Shown: piece by piece, positions 10,816-21,845 of the stretch
Layout: every line of letters begins with the position of its first letter
Numbering within the stretch: position 1 is the first letter of the stretch
Source: Blastobasis lacticolella
Lineage: Eukaryota; Arthropoda; Insecta; Lepidoptera; Blastobasidae
Assembly (NCBI GenBank): GCA_905147135.1
Contig: LR990054.1
Location: forward strand, 16,591,001-16,655,000
Length of the DNA stretch: 64,000 bases
Direction of reading: 5' to 3'
The notes under the pieces: generated by a model
What the model was told of the DNA's origin: nothing
The model's database searches: none
Seen by the model: only the letters and a program-made list of their open reading frames with translations
Translations under genes and position numbers: made by a program

Positions 10816-11287
10816 CTGGGGATCGAATTGAACGTAAACGCCATAGCATCAAGAGCTGACGAGTGACATGGCGATATCGTTTGCGGTTCGAGTAAGTGAG
10901 ATGGCGATGCATAGTAACAGGATGGCGACGTTCAATTCGACGAGGGCGCTCGCCCTCCTGGTGTTGCTGGTATCCATAGGCGGCGGTAACCACTTTTCAT
11001 CAGGTGACCCACTCGCTAACCTACCAAGGCTCTACCCATCATAAAAATGGCAAAATCTAAAACGTGTCACCCGAACCCCACCCCGAAAATCGAATCAGTA
11101 ATCGATTCCAGTAACCCATAATCTGCTCAAAGGAACAAAGAAAACGCGTACGCCCCGAGAGCGCCAAAATAATTCAATCAGCCGTGCTGGGTGCCGTACG
11201 TGCGCAAATCGCGTCCCTGATACTTTCCTGCATGGAACAGACGATAAACACATACATACATATATAAAACTCACGCGTGTGTCCCAC

Positions 11288-12072
11288 GGGAGTAATACAC
11301 GGGTGCGAATGCCGAAAGCACGAATAACGATAGCGCGAAGACGATTGCCCAAAAGCTTGAATGCGCGATGGTTAATTTGTGCGAAAAATCAATTACGCGA
11401 AAGCTTTAAACAGCGAACGTTCAGTTGTGCGACAATTCCATTGCGCGATAGCTTAAAATCGCGACGTTTTAATTGAGCGAATTATCTGTTGCGCGAAGCA
11501 AAAGTATTAATATGAATAACCACTTTTTATAGCAGTTTTTAATCTATTTTGTGGAATCTATTTCTTTAATATTTAATCGATTTCGCTTTGACACAGTTCG
11601 GATCTTTGTAAACATTCAACTATCACGCGGTAGGTACGCTATAAATTTTTTCGAGGGGAAAAGCAGTCTATGTCATTCGGGAATTAAAAAATTTTCAAAA
11701 TATCTCTACTATTTTCGGAGATTACTCCCAATTACTTACAAGCATACGCACTTCGTTGCTTTCTATTAGGTGAAAGAATTTTAAAATCAGTTAATTGGTT
11801 TTGAATTTATCCAGTATTAACAAACCGACAAGCCGTCTTTATAAATTAGTTTAGAATATTGCTTTGCGCAGCAGATAATTCGCTCGATTAAAACGTCGCG
11901 CTTTTAAGCTATCGCGCAATGGAATTGTCGCACAACTGAACGTTGGCTCTTCGAAGCTTTCGCGGAATTGATTTTTCGCACAAATGAACCATCGCGCATT
12001 CAAGCTTTCGGGCAATCGTCTTCGCGCTATCGTTATTCGTGCTTTCAGCATTCGCACCCGTGTATTACTCCC
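11288..12072. mobile_element. 785-bp foldback element, 9-bp TSD, unit A only
   Basis: The element starts gggagtaatacacgggtgcg and ends with the reverse complement. The two terminal inverted repeats are each about 215 bp (11,288-11,507 and 11,857-12,072) and closely similar. It is bounded by an exact 9-bp direct duplication gtgtcccac at 11,279-11,287 and 12,073-12,081. Unit B has one gtgtcccac at 26,813-26,821, the empty site. The repeats are themselves built from many gcgcgaa/gcgaaa-type steps. A 9-bp TSD with long inverted repeats is the pattern of Mutator-like foldback elements; no transposase is encoded in the 350-bp centre, so it is non-autonomous. Confidence 0.93.
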
Positions 12073-12182
12073 GTGTCCCACAGGTGGGGTAGGCAGACAC
12101 TATGGGCCGTTAAATAACTATTTCAATTCAGTCGTAAAACAAATATGCTGGGTAAGGCTTGTGGAAGAAGCGAGAGCGATTT

Positions 12183-12443
12183 TTAAAGTAGTAAAACAGA
12201 CGCTCAGAATTGGCTGAAGCCGGTCAACCGTTAGTTGCAGTCGATATTGATCCTTGGGATGTATAAAATAAAGTCGCTTTTGAATTAATTAGCATGTGCG
12301 GGCGAGCCGAGCTTGGTCGGACGTCGGACCAAATCCCCCGCGCCCAAAAGCGACTATATTTTATACTGAGTAAAGATAAATATCAACTGCAACTGATGGT
12401 TGATCGGCTCCAGCCAAAACGGAACGTCTGTTACCAGTTTTAA
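12183..12443. mobile_element. Hairpin MITE of about 260 bp (in both units)
   Basis: The left half (ggctgaagccggtcaaccg, then gtataaaataaagtcgcttt) is the imperfect reverse complement of the right half (aaaagcgactatattttata, then cggctccagcc). The GC-rich centre (12,300-12,345) contains a near-palindrome ttggtcggacgtcggaccaa. Unit B carries it at 26,930-27,195. A solo fragment lies at 45,333-45,385. Confidence 0.75.
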
Positions 12444-12752
12444 CAGTGAACAATGTGGTCCCTGCCTACCTACGGGAAAAGCAGTGACGGAATGTATGTA
12501 AGGCTTTAGCGAAATATAGCTTTAGATACGCGAAACTTCGCGTCGGCAAACCGAAAACTTTGTAACACATGAGAAATAGGTGGGATAGGAACATGGCATA
12601 CTCTCATCGAACCTAATCAATTTCCAATCGGCTCAAGAGACTACCTAACCAGCCTCAGGATCCCCAGCGGAAGTAGGATATGCGCTTAATTAAAGAAGGG
12701 GTCCCATCTCCTTCTATGTACAGTCAGCTGTAATATATGTTGGCGTAATAAT

Positions 12753-13345
12753 ACTTCACTCCTTTCAGTATATTAATGAATGATTGGATTTTATCAGATT
12801 TGAGATTACAATATACAATTGCGGTGATACCATACGTTTAATGAATGCTGGCGGGCTACATTCATTCTGCAGCTGACTCTACCACGAAAAAACCCTTACC
12901 ACTGACCTCTACAGCCTGAGAGATCCGTGTACCCCTACTAGTACCTATAGTTACAAATCTTTGGATCCATTGTAATTTGAAAGCTTGGAGAAAATACTCA
13001 TCTCCAAGGAGCTTGTTTACTCCAGCCAGCCGCATATTGCATGCATTGTTTTCAGTTGGGGTAGAAGACGGCATACCTATCGACCTACTCAAAACTAGTA
13101 TAAAAGGAACTACCGTTTCTATGCGCATCTATGGAGACGCCAGCTCATCTTATACTGGGTTGGTCAACATGCTATTCACTGTAGATGCATCAGGCAAACT
13201 CTGTAGCAAACAAACCAATACCGTATGACGTAGGTAATAGACCTAATATTGCAATGTGATCAGTTTCAACTTCACTCTTTTCAGCATAATATTAATGATA
13301 GATTGGATTTTATTAGATTACAATATCCAATTGCGCTGATTCCGC
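12753..13345. repeat. Direct repeats flanking a 440-bp non-coding core
   Basis: Two related copies of about 70 bp (12,753-12,825 and 13,270-13,335) share cttcactcytttcag, attggattttatyagat and tacaatatmcaattgcgstg. The core between has open frames on both strands (minus 12,862-13,128; plus 12,977-13,228). Unit B repeats all this at 27,528-28,100, with a 9-bp in-frame length difference in the minus frame. No protein family is recognised; the LTR-like layout is only suggestive. Confidence 0.45.
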
Positions 13346-13384
13346 TTGATTGATTGTAATTGATAAAATCATAATGTCATTATA

Positions 13385-13900
13385 CAGGGTGTTTCATAAT
13401 ACATGTATAAAGCCGAAAGGGTGTTAAAGTATAGCTTGCAAAGAGTACACTGGCGACTTCATATTATCCAGACATTGAATTTTAATTTTTATAAAAAATC
13501 TTCGTTTTTAAAGAAAAATAACCATATCGACTACGTTGATGCGCAGCTCTATTTCAAGTTGATGATCCTAGAAGGAGAAGTTTAACCTTTTAAATTAAAA
13601 TTACAATATTTTTTTTGTACAGAACCCTCAAACCAAAAAATACAAAACGGCTAATTTAGATCTCCTTAATATCCCATTGCGCCTAGTACTATGAACTTGA
13701 GTGACCTTTTACAACTGATTTCTAGAGATGCGGTCTTTCGTTTTCAAAATGTCGATTATCGACATTGAAAAGGTAAAAGTTCGATAGTCATTTTCTCGCT
13801 TACTATTCCACGCACGAAAAAAATAATTGTACCTATCGTTTTAATACGTTTAGCACTCCATCCAGTTCACGGCTTTATACATGTATTGTGAAACACCCTG
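13385..13900. mobile_element. 516-bp mariner-type MITE, TA target, unit A only
   Basis: The terminal inverted repeats are about 31 bp with one mismatch; the left one begins cagggtgtttcataatacat. TA flanks both ends (13,383-13,384 and 13,901-13,902). The matching place in unit B (about 28,140-28,150) lacks it. The internal sequence has only a 60-codon frame with no transposase features. TA target and the cagggtgt terminus fit a Tc1/mariner-type non-autonomous element. Confidence 0.88.
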
Positions 13901-14099
13901 TATAATGTAATATCTACAGTATTTTTTAATGTCACGCAGTGACAAACGAGCAGCCAGCCCACCTGATGGTAAACGGTAACTGTCTCCAATAACATTTAAG
14001 TTGCAGGCAACAAAAATGCAAAACTACAGATGCGTTGTCATTGTGAGGACTAAGATGAAATGCCTCATGACATTATAATAACAACTTTAATTTATTTTT

Positions 14100-14280
14100 T
14101 AATAATTTAATTTTAATTTTAACTAGCTGCCCCCACGCGACTTCGTTCGCGTGGTGTTCTACCTACCCCTATCCTGCCTCTACCCTACTCTATTTTTACA
14201 AATAGCGACAATCGTATAGAAATCGACTCTATCCGTACGATGCTACAGGCAGACACACAGGTACAGATACACATAAATAG
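14100..14280. repeat. Dispersed repeat with 'cgcgacttcgttcgcg' palindrome
   Basis: Begins aactagctgcccccacgcga and passes through cctacccctatcctgcctct to a run of acaca-type words. It is the antisense of the repeat described at 7,797 and occurs in unit B at 28,375-28,515. Confidence 0.5.
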
Positions 14281-16180
14281 ATATGTGTCCATTCAGAGTC
14301 TATGTCCAGGTACAAATTAAGTGTAAGTGTATATTATTATGGCTAGTATTCTTTTTTACTATGTTGGTAAGGCACAAGCATAGACATAGAGAGTGCAAAC
14401 CTTCGCCAACAAACTGTTTTATAGTTCGGCGAATTATACTAAGAAAATACCACATTTATGATAAATAAATGATAATAATCTGTGCCTATGCTATAGTGAC
14501 ACATGCGCTAATTGGACCCCTTTGTTTAGAAAACCACCAAACGAGAACCCCTGACACAGTAACAAGACATCGTACAGGTACCCACCCATGTAGGTATGTA
14601 ATGGCATCTGGTTTACTTCCAACTTTCCTGATAAGGTCACAGACTAATGAGTCTAAACGGTGACAAGGCTGGATTGTGTCGGGCCTGTTTGCTTATCTGC
14701 TTCGGTTACGAGAGTCGTCGAGTGTCCCAGATACATTTGGATTCGGTGCTTAATTAACTAAAATTCAAACCATTGTCGTTTGATTCTCGAGTAAAAGCTA
14801 AAATGACGTCATATCCAAAGTCGTTTTTACAACTTTATTAAAAACGAACCTTAATTCATTTAAAACAAATAAGTATTCACAATTTTTGGTCCCAAGGTCT
14901 TGTAACAATAATCCACACGATGTCGCTTCATTAGTAATAGATTAAGGTATGACTAAATCTTAACTCATAGAAAAGCATGACACACTGGCCATCCAAAGAG
15001 CCATATACAAAACACGTTCTGTAAAAAGAAACAAAATTGACGCAAATGCGATCAAGAACCTCCGAACTTTAAAACGTCTGCCAACAAAAACAAACGACTG
15101 GCGCCAGGCATTTTTTGCTTTCAGACACCTTCACTACCTGTTTCGATACCAGCTACCTGACAGTTAATAGGCAGCACGCGGACCATTATCCGAACAAGCT
15201 AGGAGTAATACTTTTGACAATGATTGAAGTCCGGACGAATCGGTGTTTCTGATTCGGAATCGGGGATCGGGTTCCCAGATTGAAGTGGCAGTGGACTGGT
15301 GATGGCGCTAGTTTTTTATAAGAACTAGCTAGGCATTTGACCGCCATATCACCTGGTGATAAGTGACGATGCGGCGGTAATAGGAGCGTATCTGTATAGA
15401 AACAGCCTATTCACTCTAGTCTTGAAGGCGTCCAGATTATACAAATAATCAGGGAACACACTCGCAAGGGAAATATAGAAGTTGGCTGGTCATCTTATGA
15501 GGCACTCTGATGGACGCTGGAGCCAAAAATTAACTGAGTGGCAGCCGAGAACCCGATAACTTCTATTAGAAGAAACCCTGAAAGACCAAACGTAAGGTAA
15601 CCTATAATCACCAACGTGGAAAACTTGGGAAGAAGCTGTGAAAGGTATATCTATGTCCAAAGTTGGATTGATAAATACTTAAATGGAGAAGAGAAGTGCA
15701 GTGGGACCCCTGTTATATCGCGCAAGTTAAGGGGTAAACAGTTAAAACAAAGTTATTTATCACTTTTTCTGTAAGGCAGCCAGTAAAATTAGATACGAAG
15801 AATGGCATCTTCATTCATACTTACAATTGTGAAACGTAGTAGTTTTCCATTAAGTGGACCGTTTGATATGGAAAGTGAATAAATAATTCGGGTATGACTC
15901 CGTTATTATGACTCTTTATACCTTTGTCCACGTTCATAGCTGGTATTTAATTTTCGATGAATAACCTCCAAGAAACAATGTTGTATTGTTAGTCTTTAAT
16001 TTTAAATTGAAAGCAAATTAGTTTCTTTATATTTCAATACGCAATCCTATCTACTTATCAGTATTATGTGCCAATAGACAGAGCATATCTAGATTCTAAA
16101 AATAATTCAACATCACAATTTTTATCCCATGAGCTCAAAATTTTCTCCTCGTTTCTTCAACAGAGTCTTAAAAGTCGATT
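14281..16180. other. Unit A stretch without recognisable gene
   Basis: Contains a TGACGTCA (CRE-type) palindrome at about 14,803, conserved in unit B at about 29,079. At 15,340-15,460 there is a LINE 3'-end relic (tttgaccgccatatcacc, cctattcactctagtcttga), also seen at 9,230-9,310 and 44,690-44,775. No open frame here shows family features. Confidence 0.4.
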
Positions 16181-16189
16181 ATCTTAACA

Positions 16190-16330
16190 TTGTATAAAAC
16201 AAAGTCGCTTCTCACCGTCTGTATCTACGCGTCTGTCTGTACGGGTAGATCTTTAAACTATGCGACATATTTTAATAGGGTAGGGTAGGGGTAGAACGCC
16301 ACTCGAACGAAGTCGCGCCGGGCCCGCTAT
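16190..16330. repeat. Dispersed 'aaagtcgc' repeat copy
   Basis: Contains aaacaaagtcgcttctcacc and gaacgaagtcgcgc with the spacing of the family at 7,797. Unit B copy at 30,530-30,650. Confidence 0.5.
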
Positions 16331-17126
16331 AAGTATACATATAAAAAATTCCCTCTACAGATAAAACCCCCACACCCACGCGAACAACAAACATACCGTA
16401 ATTGAGAAGATTCGCGCACAAGCAGAATAAAATGGTGACTTCGTTACCCTATTCGTAGATTGTATGTAAATTGTCGAGCGCCATTCATTGCAGATGTTAC
16501 TTGGTTCACTGTCTAAAGAGCTCACGACCGAGCACAATTATACGTTATCGATTTCATTCATGAGATGTCTACATACCTTGGGGAACTAGAGTGCCACAAA
16601 AGTTATCTCAACCGTTGACGACTTCGCTGTTGTTGACAACAGAGTGACATTTCACAATGGCGACACTTAGTTCTAGATATGGCCACAGGGTCAGTTAAGT
16701 TTGTGTCACTCTACCTATAGGTAAAGTCAAGCTTGACTATACAATTGCTGTCTTTATTTCGCGTGAAACACATAAACATCGTAAGTTCACTGCAATTATG
16801 CGTAAAGACATTTCTTTCTGGCGAAAAACATTTCATCTATCGACTGTATTAAGAGTTTATCATTTATCCGTCTACCTTTTCAAATATATTGCGGCGTCCA
16901 TCCATCAATCATCACTAGTATTGCAAATATTCATCATTCATCCATCATCCATCTTGGTTCGCTGGTTTGCTACCCATCTCACACATTGAATGTATTAATT
17001 GTAGCCTATATTTTTATTCCACACAGTGACATACGAGCAAACAGCCTATCTGACGTTAATCGGTAACTGTCGCCCATAATATCAACGATTCATGCATTTA
17101 GGTTGCAGGCAACAAAAATGCTGAAC

Positions 17127-17557
17127 CAGGGATGTCATACGTACCATAATTATGGTACACGTACCATTTTCCAGGTGTTCGTACCATGTACCATAGTACT
17201 TCCATTATGGTACGCAAAAGTACCATAATTTTACATCAATCCAGCTATATGACTTTATCTCGCCCGCTCCGTTCACGGCGCCTTATGACAACGCAAAATA
17301 GACAATACTGTATGAACGTAAGGTTGCTTTTCGCAATTGTAAGTATGGAGAGCTTTCTTGGCTTGAAGAAAGGGTTGATTTTTACGTACTTAACCCCCAG
17401 ACAACCCCCCCCCCCCCCAAATAGAAAAGTAGCGTACCGTTTTAGCCATTTTCGTACTATTTTAGGGAGACTACTGCTGGTACCATAATTTTTTGTAGAG
17501 TACCAGAATTTTGACAGGCCTGTGCCATAATTCCTGACTTGGCATCTAACATCCCTG
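17127..17557. mobile_element. 431-bp hAT-type element, 8-bp TSD, unit A only
   Basis: It begins cagggatgt and ends acatccctg (9-bp inverted repeats) and is flanked by the exact 8-bp duplication tgctgaac at 17,119-17,126 and 17,558-17,565. An 8-bp TSD and CAGGG termini are the hAT signature. The inside carries several gtaccata/tatggtac steps and a run of sixteen C at 17,406-17,421; no transposase is seen. Unit B lacks it and has tgctgaagttgctgaac instead (31,386-31,402), which looks like an excision scar. Confidence 0.9.
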
Positions 17558-18964
17558 TGCTGAACAACAAGTGCATTGTCAAGTGAGGACTAAGACGAAA
17601 TGCCTCATTCATGCCTGTAATTGCGCTGGCTAGCTTATCCTTGCTTGGCGGCAGAAATAGATAAGGCGCTGGCACTCATCAGACGGACTCCTCAGGCTTG
17701 ACATTCTTACCACCTATGGAGACTGTGGACGATGGAGGTGTGACATTTAATTCGTCGTGTTGTACACGACATCATCGTTATGGAATGAGCTCTCTGGAGA
17801 GTATATGGAGTTCTTAAAAGGGGTGAAAAAGATCGGAGTGATACTCCTGGTCTCAGAACAGAAATTTTTTTTTTCTAAATCGGACCTCAGGTATTGGCAA
17901 ACGTCCATAGGCTATAATTGCTTAGTGCTTATCATCAGGCAGGCCGTAAGCTTGTTTTCCACCTTAGTGGTATTAAAGAAACCATACGGCTACCAATATC
18001 ACACACTGCACAATTCAGGATTGTAGTTATCGAGTGTGGCATCCACGCCGTCTTTCTTTAGCACGCTTTGAATGATAAGAAAACAGGCTTGGGTATCATT
18101 TAAATGCAAATCGCTGCATATCCACCACCATCGCGGAAAAAGCGGTAAGTATTACCGCGGTTACTGTACTGTTGTTCCTAAAACGGAACGACAATTTCTC
18201 AGCCATCAATTGTTGTCGAGGCGAGGTCAGGACTATTTTCCCAATGATCAGTTAATTGTGTCTAATTGCACAACAAAGCAACTGCACATTGCTTTGTGAT
18301 AGAGACAATGATCGAACAAAGCTTTCTTGGTGGCACGCTTGGTCGAGGCGTACTGAAAACGGGATTTTAGGTCACAGACTTGCTTGGTAGCTAGCTACTT
18401 AGGTGTGGCAGCTACTTAGCTATTTTAACGATACTATCACAATTTGAAAAAGAAGGAGCAAAGTTCTTAATTTTGTTGTTGTAGGTAAGGACACATTCCT
18501 GTCCTTGTAATAATATAAATTCGAAAGTTTGTAAGAATGGTCTATGGATTACTTTGGATATCTTTTTACTTCATTAAGCAAAAACTACTGACAGTAATGT
18601 AGCTATAGTCCAGAATAGGCCACAATTTAGCTCGAAATTCAATGTAGTTTCCACCGGAGCGGGTCCGGAACGTAATAATAACTGAATTTTACGCGAACAA
18701 CGAAGGTAAAAGCAATATCTAGGTATACATAGTGTACAGCGTTAAGTTCGGATAATATCCAATAGATGGCGTCATACACGTTTGCGTTATTATTCTACAT
18801 CGCGGGAGCAAGTTCGCTATCGAAAAGATATAGTGTTTTAGAGAGATTTGTATATTAACCTAATTTTTGAGAAGTAAACTATTGTTCGAGTATCTTGACT
18901 AGTTTTACTTGCATCAGCACCCTTGATAGTTGGACCCCTTTAATGGTGTGAGGGTTTTACACAT

Positions 18965-19150
18965 AGTATAAACCAAAGTCGCTTCCCGCCGTCTGTCCTT
19001 ATGCATATACGCTTAGATCTTTTAAACTACGCAACGGATTTTGATGCAGTATTCCACAATAGACAGAGTGATTCAAGAGGAAGGTTTGTAAGCAAGAAAA
19101 AAAGGGTAGGTAGTGGTAAAGTAGGTGTACGCGAACGAAGACGCATCGGG
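18965..19150. repeat. Dispersed 'aaagtcgc' repeat copy
   Basis: Full set of family words: aaccaaagtcgcttcccgcc, ttttaaactacgcaacggat, aatagacagagtgattcaag and gcgaacgaagacgc. The unit B copy at 33,045-33,225 directly abuts a LINE-tail poly-A. Confidence 0.55.
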
Positions 19151-19540
19151 TAGTATGATTATAAATGCCAAAGTATGTAAGGAGGGATGTGTGTTACTCG
19201 TTCACGTCAGAACTACAGAACGGATGTTGATAAAATTTTGCATCGTTGTGGCTTACCTAGAATAACACTTACTTACGCGTTTTTAATAATTCAATATGGT
19301 TTCCGCGGGAACGGGTCCGGAACGCAATAACCGTATTTTACGCGGCCAAATTCGTGGGCAAACGCGGGGTTTTTTGAAACTTTTTAATTTCCTAAAGACC
19401 GCCAAAGCTCGGAAAAGGAATGAAACTGAGAAGCAATTTAGGTTTTTAAATTAAAGATAGATAAGATTAGATAAGATAGATAAGATTTCAATTATTGTGC
19501 ACGTCGTATTTGCGTTACTTTAGTCTAACATCTCTCTTCT

Positions 19541-19660
19541 GTAGGCCTGCTGGAAGAAATTTCTTTTTAGAAATAAGCAGCGCCTGTTGTGTCTTTTGTT
19601 CTGTTATATTTCTCTGTATATCATTATTGTGTACAATAAACAGTTAAATAAATAAATAAA
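19541..19660 (+). repeat. LINE 3' untranslated tail
   Basis: Carries aggcctgctggaagaaattt, aataagcagcgcctgttgtg and gtacaataaacag and ends in a taaa-rich tail. It is the same 3' end as the coding copy at 5,041-5,745. Unit B copy at 33,600-33,722. Confidence 0.7.
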
Positions 19661-19668
19661 AGGACGCT

Positions 19669-19754
19669 GTCCTAATTGGCAACGGTCGTACGACGGTTTT
19701 AAGCTTGCCTATTGGTTAGGCGACGTCCGTCGTACGACCGTTGCCAATTAGGAC
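19669..19754. repeat. Perfect 28-bp inverted repeat (intact only in unit A)
   Basis: Arms 19,669-19,696 and 19,727-19,754 are exact reverse complements containing aattggcaacggtcgtacga, with a 30-nt spacer. Unit B (33,739-33,830) keeps the left arm with one change, but its right arm breaks after cgtcgtacgacc. Confidence 0.85.
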
Positions 19755-20376
19755 ATCGCCTAAAGCAATACAATTAAGTTCTACACCGTTCCACATTGAC
19801 GATTGTCACTTTTATTACATACCTTTCTCGCAAATATTGCACACAACCCGCCACCGGCTCACCGCAAAAAATTGCAAATACACGTACCTATTTCCCCGCA
19901 TCTGGGTCACCCGTTCTCGTCTCCCAAAATAGTAAAACGCCACGTATAGCTACATCATAACCATCCAGATTCGACTCTCCAATATCATCGTGTATTTTAA
20001 TTGCGACCCACGAACCGGTGGCCCGACAGCTGCACGGGGCATATTGGCTGAGTGCAACACCTTTTGCATAAAATCAATATATTTCCGCTCGAAAACAAGG
20101 CCGATATGACCTGTTTTCGTGGCGCGCCGCGAGCCGGTCCCAAGCCTTTCTTAGGCTTGGGGTAAGGTGGTCGGCAATATGCGAGGGTCAGATTTATCAA
20201 GCCGGCGGTAAACAATGCAAATTGCTACATTGGTGGATGAAAAATCGGAGTGTTCTAAATCTGGAAGTAATTGAGAATGTACGACACCTTGATGTACGGA
20301 ACTTCGAAAAATTATGTATATGGAACTTCGAATTTCTCAATAGGTACATAGGTGAAATTCATTCTCAAAAAAGTAA

Positions 20377-20722
20377 AAAGATAATCATCTTGGCGTTAAT
20401 GTCCCGGTTGTGCTCTCGCGCACGAGGGCCTGGGGTCCGCCGTGACCATGATCCAGGATTTGGCAGGTCAGGACTGCCTCCATGACCCTGCTACCAGGGG
20501 AACCTGACCAGATTGGATCATGGTTACACATCCAGTCGCCTGAATGTGCAGGTTTCATCACGATGTTTTTCCTTACCGTAAGAGCATCGGTTAGTATACA
20601 ACTAATGTACATAACTCAGAAAACAGTCATTGGTACATGGCCGGAGCGGGATTCGAACCCGGGACTTCTGGCTTACGAGTCAGATACTCTAACCGCTCGG
20701 CCACCGACGCTCTCTTTCACAG
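20377..20722 (-). mobile_element. Complete tRNA-derived SINE (family A), 18-bp TSD, unit A only
   Basis: On the minus strand the element starts with a tRNA-like head (gtggccgagcggttagag, then gggttcgaatcccgctcc), corresponding to polymerase III A and B boxes. The body words are gagttatgtacattagttg, gatgctcttacggtaagg, catcgtgatgaaacctgcac, gtaaccatgatccaatctgg and cctggatcatggtcacgg. The tail is cattaacgccaagatgatta. It is flanked by the 18-bp duplication tcattctcaaaaaagtaa at 20,359-20,376 and 20,723-20,740. It is the best reference copy of this family in the window. Confidence 0.93.
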
Positions 20723-21734
20723 TCATTCTCAAAAAAGTAATTCGTACTTATATGTATACTTTATGAACACTGTACATAGCTATTTTGAACTTCAAGATTC
20801 AGTAATACACTCCAAAGATCACTCGACTCTGAATTGAATTTTCAAACAAACGATACATTTTGAAGACCTTTGATCTCTCTCTGGGAACTTTCTGGTACAT
20901 AGCAGATTGAAAAGGCCGTTTTCATCACAACGGGAAAGTCGGAATTTCGATTCGAAAGTAGTGTCGGTCTTTAGCACGCGTGTGAGTAAATACAAAGTAA
21001 GTTAAGTAGCCGCTATAACCCGTCGGTTAGATTAAAAGCTAACATTTCGCGATGTTCAAGTACCAATACACGAAAACGAACTTGACTTAAAAAGGTCCAA
21101 ATTCCGTTACGTATACATATATACATCGAGAAACAGATCCGCAAGCAGATTCCGCTCCTTTGTAACGTCCAAGGACCGCCTCCCCCGCAACTTATTAACG
21201 GAGGGCATTCCGAACATCTCCAAAGACATCGGAACCCCATTCGGAGCTATTAACCGTCGAGTTACCGGCTCAATGGCTCAGAAAACTAATGAGGACAGAC
21301 TGGGTTTATCGTTACACCTTGTTTGTTATACGCAAGGTAGATTCCAGGACGATATGAAATGAGACATCGGGTCCAATTTGCAATAAACAAAACACTCCAT
21401 CGGACTGTCCAATAACAAAACCTGACATATATAGGTATGTCTCCATAAGACAAGACGACTCTTTCTCGTATGTGGGCAGTGACTAGTAGGGAACGTGCAA
21501 CCACGATCCAATCTGGAGGCTATTGGCTATCTCAGTGGACATCAGAATTTGAGATATCTTACACTACTCTAATTTGGTATATGCTATAGCCAGTGGCCAA
21601 CGCGGGAGCGCAACCGGGACGTGAAGCCGAGATGATTATGATAGCCAGTGGCAAACGTAGATGATGTAGTGTAGAATTATCTAACGTCAAATTCAGTTAC
21701 CAACGGATTTAGAAAATAGCCTCGCTGGTCACTT

Positions 21735-21845
21735 TCCCCTGTTAACAGAGCCACGGAAGTCAGATGGCAGATCGCGCCACTGTAATTACCTGATCAGACC
21801 CATCCTGGATCATGGTTATGGCGGACCTCGGGCCGCGGGTTTTAT
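21735..21845 (+). repeat. SINE family A 3'-part fragment
   Basis: Contains gttaacagagccacgg, gtaattacctgatcaga and cctggatcatggttatggcg, the 3' half of the SINE body. Unit B has the same copy at 35,995-36,112. Confidence 0.65.

Noticed and set aside
12862..13228. Serpin-like fragment, because of a VEVSEKG word followed by AAE
   Set aside because: The order of motifs is wrong for a serpin and nothing else of the fold is present.
20640..20713. tRNA gene on the minus strand (good A- and B-box match)
   Set aside because: The anticodon stem does not pair properly, there is no acceptor stem, and the sequence is the head of a repeated SINE with a TSD around the whole unit.
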